NCBI GenBank assembly: GCA_023014335.1 | Contig: JAECYW010000005.1 | Coordinates: 558,001 to 622,000, forward strand | Direction: 5' to 3' | From: Galerina marginata | Lineage: Eukaryota; Basidiomycota; Agaricomycetes; Agaricales; Galerinaceae | DNA length: 64,000 nucleotides | Part shown: positions 11,132-22,151 of the stretch, piece by piece | How positions within the stretch are numbered: position 1 is the stretch's first letter | Layout of the letters: every line of letters starts with the position of its first letter | The notes under the pieces: model-generated | What the model saw: the letters and a program-made list of their open reading frames with translations, nothing else | What the model was told of the DNA's origin: nothing | The model's database searches: none | Made by a program: the position numbers and the translations under genes

Positions 11132-13159
11132 ATGACCTAACCTTCGGTTTGTGAGTCAGGCTGGGTATTCAGGTAGGCTAAGTAAGAAGCAGAGGCATGT
11201 CAAACGGTGCAAGGCGCCGATTCAGTTGGAAGCAACAGCGGCGCACATAGTTGGAGGCGGGAGACAAGGACGTGGGTGCTCCTCACACGTCGGATGGCGG
11301 TGACAGCGCGAGGTTTCTCGTGGCTGTGTTTCTCGGTGGTTACCGTACCGTAGCCGAACCGCATTTGGCTATGCAATGGCTCACAGGTACTTACGGTAAC
11401 GTTACAGATAATTTACGTACCATACGGCAGTAGGTTCAACGATTAATCCGACTTAATATCCTGCTGATTACAACGAAACGGCTCCAAGACCCTCCAAATA
11501 TTGTCGGGGTGATTTACATTGGCCCAGAAGCAGCTTGAATTTGCTAACGCGGCGGCTGCGGGCGCTTAACGTCAGAGTGCATTTCAAAAAGAGTAAATGC
11601 TTCTGCAGCAGCGCAAAATCCTGGTAAAACATGTTTACGGTAGATAATGAACCAGCAAGTCATAAACCCGATCAAGTACATTCAGCGAACACAATTTTAA
11701 ATGGGGCACAAGTTCGTCGAACGACAATCAGTGATACCGTCCACTGTTACCCCAGCGCAAGAAATTGGAGAGAAGTGCTGCAACGTCAAGAAAATTAAAG
11801 CCCATGATTTTTCAACTTTGAGATGTCAGTACCACTCTCAAAATCAAGGCCGCCCTATTAAAAGATGGGTAAATTTATGCAGGACGGTCTTATGAGACAA
11901 AAGAACTCACGGAGGGATCAGTAATCGCTTCCGACCATTGTGTCTGCGAATTGTGGTCTTTACTCCTCTCTGTTAAATGCGATACCTGGACACGCATTCC
12001 AATGCTATCAGCGAGTGTTGTGCCTCCTGTATGTGGCTGGGATGTTGATCTGCGGCCGTTGAGGGTCGCCAGAAGACTGTTTGAATACCTAATAAAAAGT
12101 TACATTGATAAACGAAGCATTCTATGGGACGGACGGCGCACAATTTTCCGAGTATATATGCACTAAGATATAATATTAGTTTCGATTGTGCGTCATAATT
12201 CTTGAGACTTACGGGGCGAGGTGATAGTTAGTGGAAGTAAGCTTCAGGAATAAGATGAGATCGACACCGGCGACAAGTACAGTGATTGTCCCAGCTTGAA
12301 TGGCATTGATGATGAGTCCGTCAATCAGCCTTTCCGACCTAGTCCAGACAATACCAGATCTTGCGTTGTACAGCTATAATAAGGCTCAATAATAAACCAT
12401 AGATAGTCAAGACGAGATTCGGAAAATCTCACAATTGAGATCATGCATACTCGGCGGCCAGATAACTATGTCTACAGTGAAACTTCCAGCCAACCAGAAC
12501 TAAGAAATGGTAAATGAGCGGGGAGGCTGGGAGTTTCCTGCATAAAATTTTACCGAGAAGGCATGATGCAAATGAAGCAAATTCTCCTCCTCCATTTCTG
12601 TCTCTACCTATCTCATTTTGCCACTTCTCCCTTCATTTCACTTCGTCACGACTTTACGACCCCCGGCTTTTTTTGGGAATAAAGGAAATGCCCCACGTAC
12701 ATGTACATACTTCACCTGTATTTCTAGTGTACATTAGGCGTTCATCTACATCGGTATTTTGGTTTTCAACGGGGATCCACACCTTATTTATTTTAGAGCC
12801 TGTCATCACCAGCACCACTCGGTCCATCGTTCTCTGTCATAGGAATTTCGACTCAGTTCCTACGGACTACAGCCATTCGTAACTTGCGGAAATCGACGTC
12901 AGCACTCGAGATGCCGCTGGCCACTGCGGAGTCTGGGGCTTGTGAGCGTGATTCCTTGTGGGGATAAAGATTAGATGGTCAAAATTTAGAAGGCTTCGAC
13001 TTCTGAGCCAAATAACTACCAATTTTACGGATCGAATCGGCGCCACGTTTTTATCTTTTCTACTTTGCCTTGATCTCCAGTTTTTCGATAGCAAGTATTT
13101 CAACCTCAAAGTACATAATACAAGCTCTGACGTTCGTCACGGTATAGGTAGACTCAAAG
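11132..13159. other. Intergenic, no supported gene
   Basis: This 2 kb stretch separates the transposon cluster from the first F-box gene. Only short frames without recognisable domains occur. A GT-AG-rich stretch at 11.9-12.2 kb might be a gene relic, but I cannot assign it. Confidence 0.4.
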
Positions 13160-14683
13160 ATGGCCACCGAGTGCATTGTTGAACGCACCGGCCCACTCAC
13201 CGTGAACGCACTCCCCAACGAGATCCTCTGGGAAATATTCATATGGAATACCAACATCTTCGTAGACAAGGACTGCCTGGAGATCGCCCTCCGATGTTCT
13301 CAAGTATGTCGTGCATGGCGATCATTTTCGCTTGCTTCACCTGCCTTATGGGGCCGTCTCCTCGATTTCCGTTTCTCGAGCCTGGAAAACGATCGATGGA
13401 GAGAAGAGGTATTAAGGAGAAGTGGGGAATCTCTCCTTTGGGTGCATGCAATTTTGACTGGACTCACCCCAGAGGCTCAAGCCAAAGAGGCCTTTATTTA
13501 CTCCTTGTTGGAGTCGCATGGAGAAAGGATTCAGCATCTCCTTCTTGTCGACTTCCTTTTCATTCAGTCCCTGAAGAAAGATATATCGCGTTTTCTACTG
13601 CGCCCAGCTCCCAATCTCCGATCATGCACTCTGCCTTCGTACCCACAACACTCTTATCCTCTTGATCCAACCCCTCCCGGTCTCTTGTTCAATGACATCG
13701 CACCATCCTTGCAGTACGTCCATATCGACATCTTCTTCCGTCTCACTGCCCCCTGGCTTTCTCAGCTCAGGCGTTTGGAGATTTCAAAACCATTCACACT
13801 GGTCGAAATATTGAACGCCCTTCAGACGACACGGCTTCTCGAATTTCTCGGTGTTTACGATATGGCACCGAATCAAAGCATTGACAGTCGCGTGCTGTCC
13901 GTCGATCTCCCGAAATTGAGGGAGATTAGGGTTCGGTTAAAATCTATAACCCCCGTGGTAGATTTGCTGGAGCAGATACAACCTGCTGAGAGCTGCGCCT
14001 TCAAACTTTTTATCAACTTGAACCAGATTTCTACCTCCACGCAGGAATATGAAGGTCCTACGAAGCGTCTATCTTATTTAGCCCAGCGTTATCTCCGTAG
14101 CCTCGATGTCACCAGAATCGAGTTCTGTGTGTCGCAACGCATATTGACGTTCCAAGTTCCTACATCGTCTGGTGACACAGTCTTTGAGCTGGGCTTCTCA
14201 TCCGACGTATTATTCATACAGAAAGTATTCCCATCGTTACTATACCACTGCGACTTTTCGTCCGTCTCAAAATTTTATTTCGACCTTTGTTCCTCCTCCC
14301 AGATTTCTGCCTCCGATTACTTCTCCTTCTTTCAGTTATTCACCTCCGTCACTGATCTGCACATTGGGCATGCGCGCACCCTCAGGATGTTTCTCGACAT
14401 ACCCACCAGTTCTTCCCTGATTTTCCCTCTCCTGAACACACTACAAATCGATTTCTTGGAACAGCCTCTTGAATCTTCTACCGGTTCAGTTATTACTGAC
14501 GCGATTCTTCCTTTCTTACAGCAGCGCTGCAATAGTGGATTGCCACTCAGGACATTAGTTTTTTGGATGTCTCCGGAGCAGGCGACACAGGATCTGGACG
14601 CTCTTGCGGAAATGCAAGGGCTTCATGTTCATTGGAGGGGCGCCGGTAAGTACAGTGATACTTGTCCGCAGATCGACTTCTAA
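13160..14683 (+). CDS. F-box protein with degenerate leucine-rich region
   Basis: Single-exon gene of 507 residues starting at the ATG at 13160. An F-box is visible near residues 14-60 (LPNEILWEIFIWN, then CSQVCRAWRSFSLASPALW), the pattern with which Agaricomycete F-box proteins bind Skp1 in SCF ubiquitin ligases. The rest is rich in Leu/Ser segments (for example LSQLRRLEISKPFTLVEIL) compatible with irregular leucine-rich repeats used for substrate recognition. The frame is open throughout and I see no lesion. These families are strongly expanded in mushrooms and their substrates are mostly unknown, so the role beyond probable ubiquitylation is inference. Confidence 0.85.
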   Translation: MATECIVERTGPLTVNALPNEILWEIFIWNTNIFVDKDCLEIALRCSQVCRAWRSFSLASPALWGRLLDFRFSSLENDRWREEVLRRSGESLLWVHAILTGLTPEAQAKEAFIYSLLESHGERIQHLLLVDFLFIQSLKKDISRFLLRPAPNLRSCTLPSYPQHSYPLDPTPPGLLFNDIAPSLQYVHIDIFFRLTAPWLSQLRRLEISKPFTLVEILNALQTTRLLEFLGVYDMAPNQSIDSRVLSVDLPKLREIRVRLKSITPVVDLLEQIQPAESCAFKLFINLNQISTSTQEYEGPTKRLSYLAQRYLRSLDVTRIEFCVSQRILTFQVPTSSGDTVFELGFSSDVLFIQKVFPSLLYHCDFSSVSKFYFDLCSSSQISASDYFSFFQLFTSVTDLHIGHARTLRMFLDIPTSSSLIFPLLNTLQIDFLEQPLESSTGSVITDAILPFLQQRCNSGLPLRTLVFWMSPEQATQDLDALAEMQGLHVHWRGAGKYSDTCPQIDF

Positions 14684-15061
14684 TCCTAGAGCACCCTCTT
14701 ATCAGACAAATCATTGATAAAGTGGTCTACTATGTACAGTTTTCGCTAAGATAGATTATTCCTCTTGAAATAGAAAGAAAAATTCGTCTTTGGTCATCCC
14801 TCCTCTCCCTCGGGTATTGCGGGATTCCTTGCCGGTCAGGTTAACGTTCATATGACAAATCAATTTGATGGCAACTCGAACATTTCTCCACCTTCGAGTC
14901 ATCTATCCATCCAGGAGAGAGAGGGAGGGTTAGGAGCCTGAGAATGCGGTAAATATTCTTCGGACTATGACGGTCAAATGTTAAAGCTTTCTACCGACAG
15001 GCAAACTGAGGCGGGATCGAACAACTTCGTTTCCACCGCTTAAGACTTCTTCAATTCGGAT
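14684..15061 (+). other. Intergenic spacer
   Basis: Non-coding spacer between the F-box gene and the phosphotransferase-like gene; probably the 3' UTR of one and the promoter of the other. No defined promoter element is visible. Confidence 0.4.
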
Positions 15062-16026
15062 ATGCAAGATACCACACTCTCACTCAGATCACCAAGTGAT
15101 CTGGTTCTCGATCCAGAAATTCTCCCCAGGAATTCGACGACCTTCTTCGACAACTGGCTTCATTCAAAACCGCTTCCAACTCCCGCCCAAATAAGGTCCT
15201 CCACTTTTGATTCCACACTCCAGATATTATATCACCGTGAACATGGTCCATACGCTCAGAGGGTCGTGCATATTCCTGATCTAAGTCTGGTCGTAAAACA
15301 TGGTCCTCGAACAACCATCATCGAAGGTCAAACGCTCTGGGTACTCGGGAAGTTTTGCCCACAAGTGCGAGCACCGACAGTTTACGGGTGGTGTCAGGAC
15401 GGGAGCGAGACATTCATATACCTGTCCTATATCGACGGCGTGTCGCTTGACTCGCGTCTACATACCCTAAGCGACACCGAGCTCGAGCACATCGCTGCTC
15501 AAATAGCTCCAATGATTGTATCTATTCGCCATCTTCGACAGCCTCTTCACGGCACATTTGTCGGTGAGCTACGCTGTCCTCCTGATATCCACGCATCTTA
15601 CCCGCACTGGCCCCGTTCGTGATCAAATGTGGTGGGGCGGATATACACCCCCTCCGACCACCCCGTTTTTCTCTGTCAAGGCGTTCAACGATGCACTGTT
15701 TGCGTTAGCCGATCACCTCCCCATGTTTCCAGACCACGAATTTTTTCAAAGCTTTCGTTCGTCCTTCTCCGATACCTCGTCGATCCGGTTCACACATACA
15801 GATCTGGCAACCACGAATATTATCATCTCGCGTACGGGTACAGAGGTACTGGGTATCATAGACTGGCAGGAAAGCGGGTGGTACCCAGAGTATTGGGAAT
15901 ATCTCAAAGCCAAGCATACTGCACCTTCAAGATGGTACAACTATCTTGACATCGCGCTAACCACATCGGTATGTCCGTGAGTTGGAGGCATTTGAGAGTT
16001 ATGCTAGCACTGGCATATTCATTTAA
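15062..16026 (+). pseudogene. APH-like phosphotransferase family gene, broken
   Basis: The two halves together resemble fungal proteins of the aminoglycoside phosphotransferase/choline kinase-like fold (PF01636). The N-lobe lies in the first frame (VVHIPDLSLVVKHG; then YIDGVSLDSRL). After a change of frame come the catalytic-loop motif HTDLATTNIII and the metal-binding DWQESGWYPEYWEY. The frame change is exactly repaired if 15564-15609 is an intron, but it would begin GTGAGC and end TG instead of AG. A second one-base shift near 15965-15975 separates YLDIAL from the expected tail HRYVRELEAFESY, which ends at TAA 16024-16026. The substrate of this family is unknown. I call it a pseudogene, but two sequence errors would give the same picture. 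Confidence 0.65.
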
Positions 16027-16227
16027 CCCTTGCTACGTCTTTCCACTGATATCAATACTATAATTTCTAATGTAGAGTATAGTCTATACTTCTTAGTTTC
16101 CAAGATCTGGACGAATTTTCAAAGAGGTGGTTGAAATAAGTGACATATTGATTCCGTTTTTCGTATATGCCTGCTTACATTTATTGCGGACCAATTTAAC
16201 AAAATCCTCAAGATGTATCGGCAGCTT

Positions 16228-17895
16228 TTACTCAAAATACCAGACCATGCCACTGTCGCCAGGCTCAGGTGCAAGAAGCACACAATCAGTCGTCAGACCC
16301 ATCCTACTAACCCCGACAAGCGAGATTTCCCTTCCAAGCCGCAGCTCGGACTGCACAAAACCCCATCTCCCTGCCCTGCGGTCCTCAGGAGCTTCATCGT
16401 AGATAAGCGACGCGCCCTGCTTCTCCTGCTGAGCCAGGGCCTGGAGGTGGTCCTTCCATTCGGGAGGCGCGCGACGAGCAGGGTACTCTGCGTCGACGGT
16501 ACCGCCGCCCACGCCTTCTTCCTGCGCATAGGACTGTCGGGTGACAACTTTGACACGGGCGTCGGCCTCTGTTAGTTGAGCGCGTAGAGCTTCTCGTTCT
16601 TCGGAAGTTTTGTGGAGGAGGGCGTTGACTCGTTGTTGGTCGAAGTCCAGGATGTAGAAGTGATACTTTCCTAATATTTTCTTGTATGTCAATACGCGGT
16701 TGTTGGCGACGGCAGGTAGCGGGCCTGACAGGGAGAATGGGAGGACCCGCACGTCGTTTTCGAGGAGGAGAGACCTGAGGAAGTGCAGACGGCCTGAACG
16801 AGCATTGTCCTGTTGAAATGAGGGATGAGAAAACCGCGTGGACTGATCATGGCACATCGTGGAAGATGCTACGTACAGCGATTTCTTTGTTGAAGAAAGC
16901 TCGGTTGAACACCGCAATTCTGTCGAAAGAATGCACGATGATGTAGCTTGGATCTGTATCGCCTTCTGTTGCCACGCCCATTCCTTTCGTGTTGCGCTCG
17001 TCCGATGTACCGCCTGGTGAGAATGAACGCGCAGCGGACTGGTTCTCCAGCTGATGGTCGATGGTGAAACTCGTCAACGCGAGCTGCTCTTGTCCGTTCT
17101 GATCGTCGACCAATCCAGCGAGGGCGACTTGATCCTCAAATGGGAAAGAGTACTCCGCAGCGTGCTATCAAAGAGGCATAAAAAAACTAAGCTTGGAATA
17201 TGACAAATCTATACCCTTACACGCATGGGATCAGGAATTCTAATGCGCCTGAACGCGCCGGTTGTCGGGTCCCATTCCAAGATCTGATCAGCAAACAGTG
17301 GAGTGGTGTTCGAACTGTCTATGTCACTACCAAGGCGAACTTGATGGGGAGTCATAGCTTCGTCGGAGGCGTTCGTAGGGCCAGACGACGTGCAGAGATA
17401 GACTTTCGAGTTGAAAACGCGAAGATCTCCATATGCTGCCTGGACAGAGATCGAGTATTCTCGTTCTAAAAACCCGTCAAGTCGGTGTGTTCTTAATTTG
17501 AGTGTGCTGTCGTTATTCAGAAAGAATAAAGTCAGATTTCTGGAAGGATTTGCTCCTCCATGACCAGACTAAACTTACTTAGCAATCCACTCGGCTGATG
17601 CAAACTTGGTTGTTCCCAACAAAGCAAGACGATCAACGGCGTACTCCAGCTCTCTTGCAGCTCGAGCCAATGTCATCGGCCCTTCACTTCCTACAGATCC
17701 TTCTAAAGCCGTGTCTGCAAGGTACACAACTGTTCGTTTCGTGTTCCTGATGAAGGAGAACCAGTGAAGAATGACGCCATTCAACACAGATGTTCCTTCG
17801 CGATCCCAGATTCCGGCAGAGACAAACTCGTCGTTGGTGGGCCATAAGAGCTCTCTAGAACGCACTGGGACGCCAGTCAACCAGGAAGTAGACAT
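16228..17895 (-). CDS. Hypothetical 490-residue protein, intact parent of the split copy
   Basis: The model has four exons, 17895-17579, 17506-17221, 17164-16877 and 16809-16228, with canonical GT-AG introns of 72, 56 and 67 nt, giving exactly 491 codons. The start MSTSWLTGVPVR is the first ATG and the stop is TAA at 16230-16228. I do not recognise the family. The middle contains QILEWDPTTGAFRRIRIPDP, suggestive of a beta-propeller-like blade. The C-terminal half has a charged, probably helical segment (FDQQRVNALLHKTSEEREAL). There is no signal peptide or membrane helix. A degenerate copy lies at 0.6-10.7 kb in the same orientation, so the gene has been duplicated nearby. Confidence 0.7.
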
Positions 17896-18119
17896 GATGA
17901 CGAGGTCAAGAACATGCTATCGATATAGAATGGGCGGTGGTGGAAAGAAGAGAAGCCGTCCCCGTGAGGAATTCTTCGACACGTGGAAAATATGACGGCA
18001 GGACTCAGAATAGGAACCTTGAACCAGCTCATGATCATAGGAAGCAAACTGCAGTCGCGTAAATATATTCTACAAGGATTGACAGTACTGGAACGTGATA
18101 AAGAACATAAAATTACTTG

Positions 18120-20974
18120 TCATCCAACACACAGACTCTCTCCTACGCTCAAATCACAGTTGGCGTCCAGGAACGGATTCAGAGCGTTCAACTGCTGCTG
18201 CGTGATGTCCTGACTCTGCGTAATGGCAAAGCAGAAATCGCCAGGTTGCACCACATAGATTTTCTTACACACATTTCCACCCCCGCCCACGCAATATGCC
18301 TCACCAACCAGGATATTCGAGCAGTCGGGCGACACCTCCGGATTCCACCTGAAGAAATCGGCTGCGGCGATTTTAGAAGTGGTCTCAATTGCAGGGCAGT
18401 TGTCCCCCGAGACGACGGTGTAGTAGCTTGTGCAGTTACTGAGGGAGCCGGTGGCTAGGTTTGCTGAAGGAGGTGGAGGGCCGTTGCCAGTTGAACCGGT
18501 TGAGTTAGAGGCGACGCAGTACGCTAGGCCTAGCTGGATGTTGGTGCACTGACTGTTGATTTCAGGATTCCACGTCGTAATATCCGTCAATGTGATGTTG
18601 AACTTGCTTTCCATGACAGAACAGGTGTCGCCCGATATGATGGTGTAATAGGCTGTACATCCGTCCGTAATCGTTCCAGGTGCGAGATTGTCCGGCGGGC
18701 CTGTAGAACTTGATGCCGAGAAGGGAGCGGTTGGGAGAACGCAATAAGCAACACCAAGAATAAGGTTAGTACAGTCACTTGCTAGGCCATGGTTCAATTG
18801 ATCGAACTGGGAATTCGTAAGGCCGAACTCGCTCTCGATGGAACTACATCCATCACCATTTTGGACAGTGTAGTATTGCGCGCAGGTGGTAGTAGCGTTG
18901 GCGTATGCGTTAGTTGGGCGTGGCGCGGTGGGTAAGGTATAATTGCCTTCTGGGAAGAGAATACAAATCGCGGAGCCGACAGCTGGCAGCGATCCGCTGC
19001 TGAGCTCGAGATTCCACGTGGCAAGCAAAGATGCATTAACGCCGACCAACGTGGCGACAGAGTCTATGGTATCACCAGCCTACCATCCAGTGAATTAGTA
19101 TCGCTTGAATGAGAATAGAGAACCATTGTATTTACCTGGATATCGTAGTAGCCTCCACAAGCGACAGGACGAGTGCCATCGGCGATGTTCGTAGGAGCGG
19201 GAACCCCAGCAGCCGTGACGCGACTTGTAGTGTGGATAATGGTATAGTTCGCCGTAGGGAGAGGGTAGCTGAAGACAGTCGCACTGGTGTAGTTCGTCGT
19301 AGGGAGGGGAGCTGAGGTAACAGTTGAGAGCGGCGGATATGGAGCTACACAGTAATAATAGTTTAGCCACAGGTTGGTACAGTTGGCATCGACCTCTGGA
19401 CGTAATGAAGTGAGCAGCGAGAAACAGGAACTAAAAGCCATTGAAACTTACCAGGATTAAGGAGGAGAAAATCACTGAAAGTGATGTAATTGGTTAGACA
19501 AACAGTTTGGCAGATATCTCCATCCTGGACGAGGTAATAACGTCCACATGCGGAGGTGGTGCCGCTGACAGTCGGCGTTGGAACAGGCGCAGCGGTCGTA
19601 GGCGTAGCAGATGGGTTCCCTTGACTGGTTGCCCCTACAGATGGCCATCCTCCATTCGGACTCAGACAGATGGTTTTACCAACGCGGAGCGAAATCAGTT
19701 GGCAGTAGGTCCCAAGATCAGGGTTGAAGGATTGAATTTGGGATTCGGTGACATTGAGGTTTGTCCCGGGGACTTTGCCTGCTAGCTGAGCGACGGATTG
19801 ACACGTGTCGTTGACGGCGATAGTGTAGGTGGTGCATTGTTTAGGAACGCACAGCACAGCGCCAGCAGCGATGGTGCAGTCGGCATTGAGGAATGGGTTT
19901 GACGAAAAGACGTCATACTCGCTCACGCTATACTGGGCAGCAACGGCGGCGCAATTCGTTGCCTGGCTGGCCGTGATATTTCGCCCGCTTATCGTACAAT
20001 CGACGGTAGGTGCAGTAGTGGCATTCACCCCGAAGGGAGCGGAGACGACCACTTGGTCACCAGGAGCGGCTGTGACGTTGTATTTGTCGAAGTTTCTAGA
20101 GGAAAAATATAGTCAGAGACGGGAAAGATGAGGTGGTTGAAGGTACATACGTGCCACACGTGCTAATGGCACTTGAGAGAAGGCCTGCCAATGCGATTGA
20201 ATAACTCGTGGGGTTAGATAACGTGGCGTTTAGCGTCTCGAGGGTACAGTATGTGCATAATTCGTTGGTTGGGAGCGACAAAAGACCATTCGTGGAGTTG
20301 TACGACTCGACTATGGGCCCGCAGAAGTCCCCACTGTCCGGGTCTTTAAGACACTGCACTGTATATGGACCACTGACGTAGTCGAGTGCCAGGGTTGGAG
20401 CGTACGTATTGTTACTCGAGTCGGTGACCATGTAATTTCCGCAGGCTGAAACAACACCTGCACGATATGACTCGAGCCCGACAAGGCAGTCATTGATACA
20501 GACAAGTTGAAGATCGTCTGAGAAGAGGTACGGGCTGAGACTAGGAGAAACGAAGTCATAAGTCAGAGGTCGATAAAAAATAGGAAAAACTCACGCCATG
20601 AGAGGAATTGTTGAGTTACAAGGTATCGCTGCCGTTAAGGCTGCTGCACACGCACTGGAAGGTGCAGGATTGGTCGGAAGGAAGTCCGACGTATAAATTT
20701 GCAGACTGTCGCTGGCATTTGTCGCGAATGTAACGAGAGAATTGGATACTTCCCAGTCCAACGACAGATTTGGCGATGTAAAGGTGTCGTTCGGTGTAGT
20801 AGTATTGGACCGAGAGTCGGCTAGTTGTTTAAGTAAGCTGGCATGGAAAGCATCGTTCTGCGCATTCTCCTGTCCCTTGAGCTTTCTCTGGAAACCGGAG
20901 AGCCCGCCTGCAACAGAGAAGAGAAGAAATGGCACGAAAAATTGAGGCAAACATGTTCGAATCCATCGTGCCAT
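18120..20974 (-). CDS. Secreted multi-LysM chitin-binding protein
   Basis: Five exons (20974-20595, 20540-20151, 20095-19452, 19395-19136, 19079-18120), all with GT-AG introns, give 877 residues. I start at the ATG at 20974 because the following residues (FFVPFLLFSVAGGLSG) form a signal peptide; the frame extends upstream but without an ATG. The first 250 residues are a Cys/Ser-rich domain of unknown role. Then come about eight LysM-like modules, each opening with C-x-x-Y-Y-T-V-x-x-G-D and closing with NPE..C.N...G..YCV, joined by Thr/Pro linkers. LysM modules bind chitin oligosaccharides. The first two are degenerate. The gene is divergent from the chitinase at 22152, so the products probably cooperate outside the cell. 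An effector that hides chitin is possible but unproven. Confidence 0.88.
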
Positions 20975-22151
20975 TAGGACCACTGAGCTGAAGAAGTTGG
21001 GCACCTAGAGATAAAGAGCATGAGCAACAAGGTTATATTCAGCCTCTAGATGAAGCTTGAAGCCGCATGAATCGGTCTCCAGCCCTTTCAGCTGGACAGC
21101 AAATTCAGGTTGGAAGCAGTTTTGAAAGGGTTGCATGAGGCTCATTGCTTCGTCTTGAGAGATGTGCTCAGAAGAAACCTTATTCCATTAAGGTGGAACG
21201 TTTGTTCTGCTGGAATGATAGAGGTTGGTGAAGATTCCCGAAATTCTACCTTGGTCAGATGGCTGAAAAATGACAGGAAGGTCGTTGGTGGCGGTGCCGT
21301 AAACTGCTCAATTTGGTAGCTTACAATTTCGGGAATTGGTTCTCACAGCGCAATCAACGCCAATGGAGCGAATTGTCTTTGTTCTTGCTCATCATCTATA
21401 TCAGCTTTGTCTAGATCTCTGCACTTGCTATCCTCGTTCTCCGAGTCATCTTTGTATGATGATGATAGCACGGCGCTTTCTCGTCACCAAGTCGGTCTCG
21501 ATGTCTGAACTGTGTGAATCGAAATAGCTCAGTGGCGGTCCCGTCTATGCCGCCTGAGGCCGTACAACAAGTTTAAAGCAGAGAAAGGTCAGATGCGCAG
21601 TTGCCAGCGCATCTTTTGACCACCGTCTAGGTAAGAAAATTATCCTATCTTGTTCTCTCAAAAAAGATTGAAAATGATTAACAGCCATTTAGAAACATTT
21701 GAGCATACGATCGCGAGCAGAAACGTATCTTGTCTCTATATACGGACGTCTTGAGGTCAGAACATGCGATAATTTTACTTCGGCATTCCTGGTAGCAGGC
21801 CCTATGAGCGGCTTTCGACAAAGCACATGTCTCTGGAGATATGGGCCGCCGCTTCCACTGTACTTGCAAAGTCTGGCGTGTTCGCCACAGGAGGAGAGCT
21901 GAACTCCGACTTCCTCGCCATGAAAAAAGAAGATAACGTTAACGATACTAACGGAGATTGTTTTCTGGCTAAAGACCGGGAATCCTTTCGCTTCTTCTCT
22001 ATCTCACCCCATGGTACTTTACATTTCCGTCGGACCGTGTCGTCTTACCTCTATGCCTCTCTTGAGGTTCTAAATCAATTATAAACGGCCTCAAATTTAC
22101 TGCGAGATGAAGCAAAGCCTCTGGCTCGGGATTTCGTAGCAGAGTGCCAAA
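20975..22151. promoter_or_regulatory. Shared divergent promoter region of the LysM and chitinase genes
   Basis: This 1.18 kb region lies between the two start codons, which point away from each other. I find no supported gene in it, so it must hold both promoters. No transcription factor site can be assigned with confidence. Co-regulation is inferred from position only. Confidence 0.6.

Noticed and set aside
12514..12882. 122-codon frame upstream of the first F-box gene
   Set aside because: The Ser/Phe/Pro-rich composition matches a pyrimidine-rich promoter region read in frame, not a protein family.
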